NCBI RefSeq assembly: GCF_028743495.1
Contig: NZ_CP117968.1
DNA: 64,000 bases
Reading direction: 5' to 3' (one strand)
From: Allobacillus halotolerans
GTDB lineage: Bacteria > Bacillota > Bacilli > Bacillales > Alkalibacillaceae
Shown: piece after piece, positions 15,519-23,808 of the stretch
How the letters are laid out: each line of letters begins with the position of its first letter
How positions within the stretch are numbered: the stretch's first letter is position 1
Program-made: the position numbers and the translations under genes
The notes under the pieces: model-generated
What the model saw: only the letters and a program-made list of their open reading frames with translations
Told to the model about the DNA's origin: nothing
The model's database searches: none

Positions 15519-16505
15519 TTGATTATCAAGCCTCATATTCCCACAATTTATTCCCTCATGCTAGAAAACCTCTTGAGAAGATTACCCAAAAACCATCCGA
15601 ATTATTCAAAAGTTGCCGAACGCCTTAGCAGAGAGAAGGCTGGTTATCACGGTGAACAGCGCCTTGATTATTCTCTCAGCAAACTAGACTTCAAGCATTT
15701 TACCCTTCATGACGTTCGACTTCCATACCATCACACCTATTTTCAAATCGACACCTTGATCGTAACACCAAGGTTTTTGCTCGCAATTGAAGTGAAAGCC
15801 TACCGTGGACAAGTTCTATTCCGAAATGATTTTTCACAAACAATTCAACAGCCAAGTCCACATACCACTGAAAAAGTATATGACGACCCGATCGTTCAAG
15901 TGGAAGAACAAAAATTCCAACTCACCACTTGGTTAGAGCATCAACGAATCCCACCGCTACCTATTGAAACCCTTGTTGTCATGACCCATCCACATGTGAT
16001 CCTCCAAGCCTCCGACCGAACAGATTACTTTCGTGATCGCGTCATTCCACTCAGCAAACTATCCAGTAAACTCCGAGAAATCAATCAAAAATACAAGCAA
16101 GAGTTTATGAATCTTCGAGAATCTAAACACCTTGCCCAAAGAATCGCAAAAGCCCATACACATTATACACCGAACATCCTCAAGCGATGGAAACTAGAAT
16201 TTGAAGAAATTCTACCAGGCGTTTGCTGCCCACAGTGCACACACTTAGGCATGGAACGAAAAAATCGACGCTGGGAATGCGTTCGCTGCGGCCACCGTTC
16301 GATAGATGCACATATTTCAGCATTGAAAGATTACTATTTACTTGGAAACAAGACGATCACGAATCGGGAGTTTAGAGAGTTTACCGGAGTGGAATCGGCC
16401 AGTAGCGCGAAACATATGTTGAGAAACTTGCAATACGCAGGAGAAAGAAAACAGCGAAAATACCTATTGTCTTATGACTCTTCTCGCGAGTTTTTGAAAA
16501 AATGA
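15519..16505 (+). CDS. NERD-domain (nuclease-related) protein with C-terminal zinc ribbon
   Basis: 328 residues. The NERD domain covers about 40-170: GYHGEQRLDYSLSKL, then FQIDTLIVTPRFLLAIEVKAY, which gives the E, D and E-x-K pattern of the PD-(D/E)XK-like nuclease fold, and later IVQVEEQKFQLTTWL. CPQC ... CVRCGH near 236-262 is a zinc ribbon, followed by a helical segment. A DNA- or RNA-acting role is likely but unproven. TTG start 8 bp after AAAGGAG. The + strand is rich in A and C compared with neighbours. A 21-bp repeat array begins 8 bp after the stop. A second NERD gene lies at 42024. Confidence 0.85.
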   Translation: MIIKPHIPTIYSLMLENLLRRLPKNHPNYSKVAERLSREKAGYHGEQRLDYSLSKLDFKHFTLHDVRLPYHHTYFQIDTLIVTPRFLLAIEVKAYRGQVLFRNDFSQTIQQPSPHTTEKVYDDPIVQVEEQKFQLTTWLEHQRIPPLPIETLVVMTHPHVILQASDRTDYFRDRVIPLSKLSSKLREINQKYKQEFMNLRESKHLAQRIAKAHTHYTPNILKRWKLEFEEILPGVCCPQCTHLGMERKNRRWECVRCGHRSIDAHISALKDYYLLGNKTITNREFREFTGVESASSAKHMLRNLQYAGERKQRKYLLSYDSSREFLKK

Positions 16506-16512
16506 GCGTGCG

Positions 16513-16740
16513 CTGTTGATAGGATGAGCTAACTGTTGATAAGAGTACTCAGACTGTCGATAAATCGTTTCTAACTGTTGATAAGAGCACTCAGACTGTC
16601 GATAAACGGTTTCTAACTGTTGATAAGAGTGCTCAGACTGTCGATAAACGGTTTCTAACTGTTGATAAGAGCACTCAGACTGTCGATAAATTGGTTCGAA
16701 CTGTTGATAAACTGCACATAACTGTCGCTACCCACTCAGC
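16513..16740. repeat. 21-bp tandem repeat array, CTGT(T/C)GATAA core (11 units)
   Basis: Units begin at 16513 and then from 16533 every 21 bp. Units with CTGTTGATAAGAG and CTGTCGATAAA alternate, giving a 42-bp super-repeat. The reverse complement core TTATC(A/G)ACAG is that of the 20.7 kb array, so the two arrays are inverted relative to each other. The first unit starts 8 bp after the NERD stop, and the array lies between convergent genes. It is open as TVDK heptads, but without start or ribosome binding site. Confidence 0.93.
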
Positions 16741-16756
16741 TAACATCGAACAAGCA

Positions 16757-16792
16757 TAAAAATCCCCCACTCATCGAAAGAGGGTGGGAGAT
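16757..16792 (-). terminator. Terminator of the Eis-like gene
   Basis: TCCCACCC / GTGGGGGA stem with TTTTTATG on the minus strand, just after the stop. Confidence 0.75.
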
Positions 16793-16796
16793 TCAC

Positions 16797-18050
16797 TTAA
16801 AAATTCGTCAAACAGATTGGTTTTTCTTTCGTATGGAAAAGATCGGTCAGCTTTTCAACATAAGACGAATCATCTAGCGAAATTTTTCCATACAAATGAA
16901 GTCTATCAAAATCAACTACGCCCATGATGAGACTGGAGAAATCCGCAATGTCGATTGTCACGTTTACATCGGGTTTGGCACCTTGGATAACAGTAGGTTT
17001 TCCTGCATTAAATTTTACAGTGACTTCTTGTTCATTCGCTTGATAAAAAGAATCCTGAATATCAAATGTTACCGTCAAGTTCGATTGTCCAAATCGGTGG
17101 TCACCTAAATTCATGAAAAGACGCTTTACATTAATGACCCGGTACATCAATCCGACGCCTGAAACATTTGTCTGATGGTATACGAAAGGAATTTTGTGAT
17201 CAGAGCCGTCTCGTGGATCGGTCAGTAAATGGTGAAATGCTTCATCCTGTGTCTGGAAAAATAGGCGGTGCACTTGGTCTTTTTGTGAATGCAAAAAGGT
17301 ACATAATTGTCGTAAGGCGTCATCATCCGTGTAAACAAATTCGTGAACCATGATGTTATTGGATAGCGTGTTATTTGCATCTTCACGCTTCATGAAGGAG
17401 AAGACGACATAGCCAGTCAAATGACCATTCTTTTCAATCCCTATATATTTGAAATTAGGCTTTTGAATCATCCATTCGTATTGTTCTGCTACTTTTTTCA
17501 TGGCGCCATGATGTTGTGCAGCAAACCGATTATAACAATCAACGAGCAGATCTAAATCTTTTTCCTGTAAATAGACAAGATCGCCTTTATAGCCAAAATT
17601 CGGGAATGCATGGGGCGCAATTCGATATTGATCCATTTTCGTACCATAACCGAAGCCCATTTGATGATAAAAATCAGGTCGAAATGCGTAGAGTACACCA
17701 AATGTGTATCCAGCTTCATCGTAATGCTTTAAATAATACTCAACCATTGATTTAGCGATGCGTTCTTTTTTATGCAAAAGGTCAACAGCGACAGAGCTTA
17801 GCCCGCCTGTTTTCATAAATTGACCAAATACATTCATTTCATAGTCGAACAACTGCATGGAACCGATCAGTTTATCGGCTTGCATAACCCCATAGTATTT
17901 GCGCTCCTCACGAGCCAAATTCTTTTTCGTTTTTTCAATGATTTCATCTAATTTCTCTTTCGATTCCGTTGCATTGGCAGTATATGCTTGCTGTCCAAGT
18001 GTCACTAAATCTGTTGCATGGTCAGCGTTCAATCGTTTTACTTCGTGCAT
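16797..18050 (-). CDS. Eis-like multidomain GNAT acetyltransferase
   Basis: 417 residues. The N-terminal GNAT domain includes GLSSVAVDLLHKKERIAKSM (acetyl-CoA loop, about 70-90) and FRPDFYHQMGFGYGT (about 115-130). The C-terminal part (YRVINVKRLF ... LTVTFDIQDSFY ... VTIDIADFSSLIMGVVDFDR) is the SCP2-like domain of the Eis family. Eis proteins acetylate amines such as aminoglycosides or polyamines; the substrate here is unknown. ATG at 18050 chosen because GGAGGAGC precedes it. Confidence 0.85.
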   Translation of the reverse strand: MHEVKRLNADHATDLVTLGQQAYTANATESKEKLDEIIEKTKKNLAREERKYYGVMQADKLIGSMQLFDYEMNVFGQFMKTGGLSSVAVDLLHKKERIAKSMVEYYLKHYDEAGYTFGVLYAFRPDFYHQMGFGYGTKMDQYRIAPHAFPNFGYKGDLVYLQEKDLDLLVDCYNRFAAQHHGAMKKVAEQYEWMIQKPNFKYIGIEKNGHLTGYVVFSFMKREDANNTLSNNIMVHEFVYTDDDALRQLCTFLHSQKDQVHRLFFQTQDEAFHHLLTDPRDGSDHKIPFVYHQTNVSGVGLMYRVINVKRLFMNLGDHRFGQSNLTVTFDIQDSFYQANEQEVTVKFNAGKPTVIQGAKPDVNVTIDIADFSSLIMGVVDFDRLHLYGKISLDDSSYVEKLTDLFHTKEKPICLTNF

Positions 18051-18210
18051 ATGTAGCTCCTCCTTCAACATTCATGACTTCATTTCTTCTATTATCGTAC
18101 ATTTTTTCCTGAAAAATAAAAAGTGTGTAAAAGCATACCTGCAAAGACTTGGACCGTGAAATAATTGTGCGGTACGTTGTCAAGGTGTTTTTTTCCTGTT
18201 AAAAAAACGC

Positions 18211-18216
18211 TATAAT
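18211..18216 (+). promoter_or_regulatory. Consensus -10 (TATAAT) upstream of ywfO
   Basis: TATAAT lies 42 bp before the ywfO start. The -35 is not clear (T-rich region). Confidence 0.4.
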
Positions 18217-18258
18217 ATAGAGAATGATTGGTCGAATAGAAGAGAAAGGTCGGTAAAA

Positions 18259-19557
18259 ATGCCATATCGTGATGAGCAACTAACGGAAGAAAAAGTATTT
18301 AAAGATCCTGTCCATCGTTATATTCATGTCAGGGATAAAGTTATATGGGATTTAGTAGGTACCGCGGAATTTCAACGGTTAAGGCGTGTTAAGCAGCTTG
18401 GTACAACTAATTTGACGTTTCATGGAGCGGAACATAGTCGTTTTAACCATTCATTGGGCGTCTATGAAATCGTCCGCCGAATTCTTGAAAACTTTCGTGA
18501 TCAGCCAGAATGGGATCCGAGCGAGCGGTTAGTTTGCTTATGTGCTGCATTACTTCATGATTTGGGCCACGGTCCTTTTTCCCATTCATTCGAAAAAGTA
18601 TTTAATCTAGATCATGAGGAATTCACCCGTGCGATTATCCTCGGAAATACCGAGGTGAATGCAGTCTTACGTAGGGTGGATGAAAGCTTTCCTCAAGATG
18701 TCGCAGATGTGATCAATAAAACGTATGCGAACAAGCTTGTCGTCAGTTTAATTTCGAGTCAAATCGATGCCGACCGAATGGATTACTTACAACGTGATGC
18801 GTATTTCACGGGCGTTAGTTACGGTTATTTTGATATGGAGCGGATTTTGCGTGTCATGCGACCACTCGAGGATCAGTTAGTGATTAAGGAAAGTGGTATG
18901 CATGCGGTGGAAGATTATATTATGAGCCGCTATCAAATGTATTGGCAAGTGTATTTCCACCCTGTAACGCGAAGTGCAGAAGTGATTTTGACAAAAATTT
19001 TGCACCGCGCGATGCACCTTTATCACAGCAATAAATACCAATTTGCATTGAAACCACGCCACTTTGAAAGTTTCTTTAACAAAGAGATATCAGTGGAGGA
19101 TTATTTGAAATTAGATGAAAATATCGTCTATTATTACTTCCAGATCTGGCAGGAAGAAAATGATGAAATTTTAGCGAATCTCTGTCGACGTTTTGTTAAT
19201 CGAGATTTGTTCAAGTATATTGAGTTCGATCCAGGAAATAGATATCGAGAACTAATTGAATTAAAGGAAGCCTTTGCAGAGGCAGGCATCGACCCAGCGT
19301 ACTACTTGGAAGTCGATTCCTCATCAGACTTACCTTATGATTTTTACCGACCGGGTGAGGAAGAAGAACGCCTACCGATTCATTTACTGTTCCCGAATGG
19401 AGAACTGAAAGAGTTATCGAGACTATCTGATATTGTAGAGGCAATTTCGGGTAAGAAGAGAACAGATCATAAGTTGTATTTTCCAAAAGATTTAATTGAA
19501 CAACTTCCCGAAGAATCACAAGCTAAGAAACGAATCTTGGAAATTTTAAGAGGATAG
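18259..19557 (+). CDS. ywfO: HD-superfamily phosphohydrolase YwfO
   Basis: 432 residues, the usual YwfO length. The HD signature is complete: HSRFNHSLGVYEIVRRI (first His), CAALLHDLGHGPFSHSFE (HD pair, near residue 98), and QIDADRMDYLQRDAYFTG (Asp, near 175). The family is related to dNTP triphosphohydrolases and the SAMHD1 type, so hydrolysis of (d)NTPs or related nucleotides is likely. ywgA follows 12 bp later, as in B. subtilis. Confidence 0.93.
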   Translation: MPYRDEQLTEEKVFKDPVHRYIHVRDKVIWDLVGTAEFQRLRRVKQLGTTNLTFHGAEHSRFNHSLGVYEIVRRILENFRDQPEWDPSERLVCLCAALLHDLGHGPFSHSFEKVFNLDHEEFTRAIILGNTEVNAVLRRVDESFPQDVADVINKTYANKLVVSLISSQIDADRMDYLQRDAYFTGVSYGYFDMERILRVMRPLEDQLVIKESGMHAVEDYIMSRYQMYWQVYFHPVTRSAEVILTKILHRAMHLYHSNKYQFALKPRHFESFFNKEISVEDYLKLDENIVYYYFQIWQEENDEILANLCRRFVNRDLFKYIEFDPGNRYRELIELKEAFAEAGIDPAYYLEVDSSSDLPYDFYRPGEEEERLPIHLLFPNGELKELSRLSDIVEAISGKKRTDHKLYFPKDLIEQLPEESQAKKRILEILRG

Positions 19558-19569
19558 GAGTCGAGTAGA

Positions 19570-20070
19570 ATGTTAGAGGATCACGCCAAACTGTTAGCAT
19601 TTTTTGAGCAAGCAAAGGAAGTTGTCGGACGAAAACGCCTGCAAAAAATGATCTATATTTTAAAGAAAAATGGAATTGATTTTTCAGAACGGTACTCCTT
19701 TCATTTTTATGGTCCATACTCTGAGGAGTTGTCTACACGTATAGAAGAACTGTCGAATCTAGGCTTTATCCGAGAGAATAAGGAGAAGGAAAAAGGGTAC
19801 CATCAATATAGATATCAACTGACGGATGAAGGCATTTCTTTTTTGGATCAAACGAAACCAAAACTACCAAACATTTCTGCCCTCATCGATGAAATGAATG
19901 CAAATTCTTCTCGTTTTTTGGAGCTTGTTTCCACGATGCTTTACTTTGATAACCTTCCGAAAAACGAAGTAGAAGAAAAAGTATTGACTGTTAAAAGTAA
20001 ACAAAATTTTACGGAAGATGAGTTCCGTGAGGCTTGGACCTTTATTGAGCGAATCAAACAACCGCATTAA
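19570..20070 (+). CDS. ywgA: YwgA family protein
   Basis: 166 residues. It begins DHAKLLAFFEQAKEVVGRKR and has LQKMIYILKKNGIDFSERYSFHFYGPYSEEL, the YwgA hallmark resembling the antitoxin-like or DUF4065-like winged helix. Function is unknown. Directly downstream of ywfO, in the same operon and order as in B. subtilis. Confidence 0.88.
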   Translation: MLEDHAKLLAFFEQAKEVVGRKRLQKMIYILKKNGIDFSERYSFHFYGPYSEELSTRIEELSNLGFIRENKEKEKGYHQYRYQLTDEGISFLDQTKPKLPNISALIDEMNANSSRFLELVSTMLYFDNLPKNEVEEKVLTVKSKQNFTEDEFREAWTFIERIKQPH

Positions 20071-20083
20071 GGAGACGTAACCG

Positions 20084-20260
20084 ATGTTTTCACTTATGCT
20101 GATTGCCTTTGTATTTATACTTGTCACTCTAGTTTTATCTACCTGGTATTCGATTGTAAAAATCAAGAGAAACCCAGGGAATGTAGGTCCATGGATTGCT
20201 TTGATTGTTCTGATTGCAATTATTCTTTTAGTGATCTATTTTGGAATTATGTATTTATAA
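20084..20260 (+). CDS. Small two-helix membrane protein after ywgA
   Basis: 58 residues from ATG 20084 behind AAGGAG, 13 bp after ywgA. Two hydrophobic helices (about 2-22 and 37-57) are joined by a short basic loop VKIKRNPGN. Its position suggests the third gene of the ywfO operon; a strong terminator follows. No family firmly recognised. Confidence 0.65.
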   Translation: MFSLMLIAFVFILVTLVLSTWYSIVKIKRNPGNVGPWIALIVLIAIILLVIYFGIMYL

Positions 20261-20272
20261 ATATTTGAGAAG

Positions 20273-20303
20273 AAGCGAATCGCTTAGGGCGGTTCGCTTT
20301 TTT
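20273..20303 (+). terminator. Terminator of the ywfO-ywgA operon
   Basis: AAGCGAATCGC / GCGGTTCGCTT stem followed by TTTTTTA. Confidence 0.88.
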
Positions 20304-20346
20304 ATTTATTGCGGAGTAAAAAAGCGTAGTAACTAGCCATTTAATT

Positions 20347-20652
20347 TTAGAATATGGGTTCTTCTTCATTTGATAAGCCCATGAGATACGGTGAAATGAG
20401 AAAAAATAGGAGAATGATAATTACGCTGTAGCTAATGATGACCGGTAACGGAATCGACAAACCAAATAGGATAGGCAGCAAAATATAAGGGCCTATACCT
20501 GTGAAGTTCATTTTCCATAGAGAGTCTTTTGATTGATATTGCGCTTTTCCGCAATAAGGGCAAGTCAATTCTCGTTTGAATCGTAGAAGTTGGAGAAAGG
20601 TCATCTTCCACGTCCATTGGTTATTGCAATTTTGGCAAGTAGGTAATGACAT
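20347..20652 (-). CDS. TIGR04104-type zinc-ribbon membrane protein
   Basis: About 101 residues. The N-terminus has two CxxC knuckles (CQNC at about 5-8 and CPYC at about 32-35) with the W-x-W-K and CGKAQYQS context typical of the putative zinc-finger family TIGR04104. Two C-terminal membrane helices follow. GGAGTG before the ATG at 20652 decides the start. It is divergent from the permease gene, with a 25-unit repeat array between. Confidence 0.78.
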   Translation of the reverse strand: MSLPTCQNCNNQWTWKMTFLQLLRFKRELTCPYCGKAQYQSKDSLWKMNFTGIGPYILLPILFGLSIPLPVIISYSVIIILLFFLISPYLMGLSNEEEPIF

Positions 20653-20719
20653 TGGATTCACTCCATAAATTTTATCTGCATTTAGCATATCAAAAAATGA
20701 ATTTTGAATCTATGTAAAG

Positions 20720-21244
20720 TTATCAACAGTTCGTGTGTGTTTATCGTCAGTTAGGAGCGGTTTATCAGCAGTTAGCGCGTGCTTATCAACAGTTAGGAGC
20801 ATTTTATCGACAGTCAGCGCGTGCTTATCAACAGTTAGGAGCGGTTTATCGACAGTCATCGAGCGCTTATCAACAGTTAGAAGCATTTTATCGACAGTCA
20901 GCGCGTGCTTATCAACAGTTAGGAGCGGTTTATCAGCAGTTAGCGCGTGCTTATCAACAGTTAGAAGCATTTTATCGACAGTCAGCGCGTGCTTATCAAC
21001 AGTTAGAAGCATTTTATCGACAGTCATCGTGCGCTTATCAACAGTTAGGAGCGGTTTATCAGCAGTTAGCGCGCGCTTATCGTCAGTTAGAACGGTTTTA
21101 TCAACAGTCATCGAGCGCTTATCAACAGTTAGAAGCATTTTATCGACAGTCAGCGCCCGCCTATCAACAGTTAAAAGCATTTTATCAACAGTTAGCTCGC
21201 GTTTATCATCAGTCAGCTCGCACTTATCATCAGTCACCCACGCC
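20720..21244. repeat. 21-bp tandem repeat array, TTATC(A/G)ACAG core (25 units)
   Basis: Exactly 25 consecutive 21-bp units with no insertion or deletion over 525 bp. Each starts TTATC(A/G/T)(A/G)CAGT, mostly TTATCAACAG or TTATCGACAG, followed by variable GC-rich bases (AGGAGCGGT, CAGCGCGTGC, AGAAGCATT). Alternation gives a 42-bp super-repeat. Three reading frames stay open over the whole array only because 21 is a multiple of three; none has a credible start. The array fills the space between two divergent genes, ending about 40 bp before the permease ATG. Confidence 0.96.
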
Positions 21245-21283
21245 TAGGTAAGTGCATATGATGCTCAAAAAGGGGGCGTCATC

Positions 21284-22720
21284 ATGGAATTAACCTTAGC
21301 TCATGGGATGTATGCTTTCGTAACGCTCGTTGTCATTGTCACAATGGTGATGAGGCGTGGCGTTGTACTGCCTACATTAATTGGTACGTTTATTGTTGCG
21401 TGGATGATGACAGGAAATTTGGTGACTGGTTTTACGTCTGTTTTCAATGCCAATCTTACGGCAGCGACTGAACTATTCAATATATTTTTGATTATTACGT
21501 TTATGGTAGCCTTATTATATGCATTGAAAGATCTCGGTGCTGACCAGGAAATGATTAAGCCGATTCAAAAAATTATGGTGAATGGTCACCTGGCTTTCTT
21601 TGTCTTGGTCGTTGTGACATATGTCATTTCATTGTTCTTTTGGCCGACGCCTGCAGTTCCACTGATTTGCGCATTGTTGTTACCTGCAGCAGTCAGTGCT
21701 GGATTGCCGGTTATAGGAGGAGCTATGGCGATTGCGATTGCCGGACAGGGAATGGCCTTATCATCCGATTATGTTATTCAAATTGCTCCGACCATCAGTG
21801 CAACTGCTGGTAATTTGGAGACGGCGATTATTGCTGATAAAGCGTTAGTTCTCTCACTGATCGCAGGTGTGATTGCGATTGGTATAGCTTATCTAATGAT
21901 TTATAAAAAAATCAAACAACCAGAGAATCCGCTCAACGAAAAGGAAATGAAGAAACTTCCTGGTCAATCAGAGGAAGAAATCACGACACGAAAATTACAA
22001 ACAAAAAACCTTCCCGTATGGAGAAAGTTTTTTGCCTATGCGGTTCCGATTTCAATGTTACTCGTCATGCTCTTTATGGTTTATACAAAAGTGAACAGCG
22101 GGGGAGCGAGTGAACTGGATGGAGGCGATGGTGCTGCCTTTATCGGTGGAGTTGCCGTGTTATTGTTAGCGGCCGCTTCTGTAGCCTATGGGAAAGGGAA
22201 AGCGTTTGATCATATCAGTGAGCATATCACAAACGGTTTCGTGTTTGCTTTCAAAGCAATGGGTCCAGTTATCCCAATTGCTGGCTTCTTTTTCCTCGGA
22301 AGTAATGAATTTTCCGGAAGTATTCTTTCATTGGGAGAGGATGCGACGGCTCCAGCGCTACTATTTGAGTTAGTGGAGGCAGGCCAAAATGCCATACCAG
22401 AAAGTGCTTTTTTAACCGCCTTCGGAATTTTAATCATCGGAATTATTACAGGTCTTGATGGTTCAGGATTTTCAGGTTTGCCTTTGACCGGTGCATTATC
22501 TGGTGCGCTAAATACAAATGGCATTGATCCAGAAACCTTGGCAGCCATCGGTCAGCTTGGTTCGATTTGGACGGGAGGCGGAACAATTGTCGCCTGGTCA
22601 TCCCTTGTCGCAATCGCCGGTTTTAGTGGAATTTCGGTTATGGAATTGGTGAGGAAAAACTTTTTACCGGTCATGGTCGGTTTAATTGTGATGACGATTG
22701 TCGCCGTACTCATTTGGTAA
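21284..22720 (+). CDS. Secondary transporter of the ion-transporter/dicarboxylate carrier type
   Basis: 478 residues with about 12 membrane segments and a cytoplasmic loop near 210-245 (NPLNEKEMKKLPGQSEEEIT). Paired hairpin-like segments with conserved small residues (FFWPTPAVPLICALLLPAAV and LDGSGFSGLPLTGALSGAL) resemble the re-entrant regions of the IT superfamily of organate or Na+/H+ exchangers. The substrate cannot be told. The ATG is preceded by AAAGGGGG. The promoter must lie in or beyond the repeat array just upstream. Confidence 0.7.
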   Translation: MELTLAHGMYAFVTLVVIVTMVMRRGVVLPTLIGTFIVAWMMTGNLVTGFTSVFNANLTAATELFNIFLIITFMVALLYALKDLGADQEMIKPIQKIMVNGHLAFFVLVVVTYVISLFFWPTPAVPLICALLLPAAVSAGLPVIGGAMAIAIAGQGMALSSDYVIQIAPTISATAGNLETAIIADKALVLSLIAGVIAIGIAYLMIYKKIKQPENPLNEKEMKKLPGQSEEEITTRKLQTKNLPVWRKFFAYAVPISMLLVMLFMVYTKVNSGGASELDGGDGAAFIGGVAVLLLAAASVAYGKGKAFDHISEHITNGFVFAFKAMGPVIPIAGFFFLGSNEFSGSILSLGEDATAPALLFELVEAGQNAIPESAFLTAFGILIIGIITGLDGSGFSGLPLTGALSGALNTNGIDPETLAAIGQLGSIWTGGGTIVAWSSLVAIAGFSGISVMELVRKNFLPVMVGLIVMTIVAVLIW

Positions 22721-22730
22721 GTGAAATCAA

Positions 22731-22761
22731 TAAAAAATCCCGCCAAACATTTGGCGGGATT
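22731..22761 (-). terminator. Bidirectional terminator between permease and htpX
   Basis: Perfect stem ATCCCGCCAAA / TTTGGCGGGAT with a T6 run on the minus strand and a weaker T run on the plus strand. Confidence 0.88.
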
Positions 22762-22764
22762 TGC

Positions 22765-23661
22765 TTATTTTGCACGTAGACGAGCAATACGTTCATCCAA
22801 ATCTGGGTGAGAAGAAAAGAGTGAAGCAAATCCACCTTTTCCATTGATTTTCAACGTTTGAATCGCTGCATCATCATGACGGTCATCAGCAGCTACTTGA
22901 TTTTTCAACGATTCAAGTGCATGAATCATCTTATCTTTCCCTGCTAAATCTGCGCCACCTCGGTCTGCATGGTACTCTCTATAACGCGAGAAGGCCATGA
23001 CAACGATACTTCCGAGTATGGAGAAAAGGATTTGGAAAATAATGATCGCCGCAAAACGTACGACGTAAGCCATTTCTTCACGGACGAATCTCGAAACAAT
23101 TATCGCTGCAACACGAGATAAGAACACGACAAATGTGTTTACGACACCTTGTAAAAGCGTCATTGTAACCATATCGCCATTACTTACGTGAGCCATCTCA
23201 TGAGCTAAAACACCTTCAACGGCGTCTTCATCCATTGACTGTAAAAGTCCGCTAGATACAGCAACTAATGAGCGTTTTTTCGTTGGTCCTGTCGCAAAGG
23301 CGTTCACTTCGCGTGATTGGTAAATCCCGACTTCTGGCATATGCATTAAGCCAGCAGCACGAGCTAAGCGGTGAACTCTTTCGACGAGTTGACGTTCCGC
23401 AGTTGATAAATTGTCACTCGGGTCAAGCACTTGTACACCCATCATTTTTTTCGCCATAAATCGTGACATGGCAAGTGAAATGAAGGAGCCGGTAAAACCG
23501 ACCACCAAGCTGAAGATCCCTAATGTGACATAACTGATTTCACCTTGAGCGTTGGTGATGCCACCGATATCAAAAAAGGACGTAATAATCGACCAAATAA
23601 TGACGATGGTCGTCAATACGAGTATGTTCGTCAATATAAACATTAATATTCTTCTACCCAA
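22765..23661 (-). CDS. htpX: Membrane zinc metalloprotease HtpX
   Basis: 298 residues, family length. Two N-terminal membrane helices (about 6-25 and 42-65) precede the M48 zinc motif LAHEMAHVSNGDM (near 148-160). Two further helices follow (about 165-185 and 200-225), then EYHADRGGADLAG with the third zinc ligand. HtpX degrades misfolded membrane proteins. TTG start behind GGGGGAAC. Confidence 0.93.
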   Translation of the reverse strand: MGRRILMFILTNILVLTTIVIIWSIITSFFDIGGITNAQGEISYVTLGIFSLVVGFTGSFISLAMSRFMAKKMMGVQVLDPSDNLSTAERQLVERVHRLARAAGLMHMPEVGIYQSREVNAFATGPTKKRSLVAVSSGLLQSMDEDAVEGVLAHEMAHVSNGDMVTMTLLQGVVNTFVVFLSRVAAIIVSRFVREEMAYVVRFAAIIIFQILFSILGSIVVMAFSRYREYHADRGGADLAGKDKMIHALESLKNQVAADDRHDDAAIQTLKINGKGGFASLFSSHPDLDERIARLRAK

Positions 23662-23808
23662 AACTGTTCCCCCTATGTCTTTTCAATACATATCTTGCTA
23701 TTATTATAACATGGATGAAAAGATTTCAACCATGTTGAAGCGAATATTCTTTGAAGATTGAAACGGATTGATTCCTTAAATCGTATAACTAGTGAGAGGT
23801 GTACATAA

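Noticed and set aside
20710..21251. Three overlapping long open frames (172, 170 and 175 codons) of heptad-like TVDK or related repeats
   Set aside because: They stay open only because the 21-bp period is a multiple of three and the unit has no stop in those frames. There is no ribosome binding site, and open frames on both strands are expected from the repeat itself.
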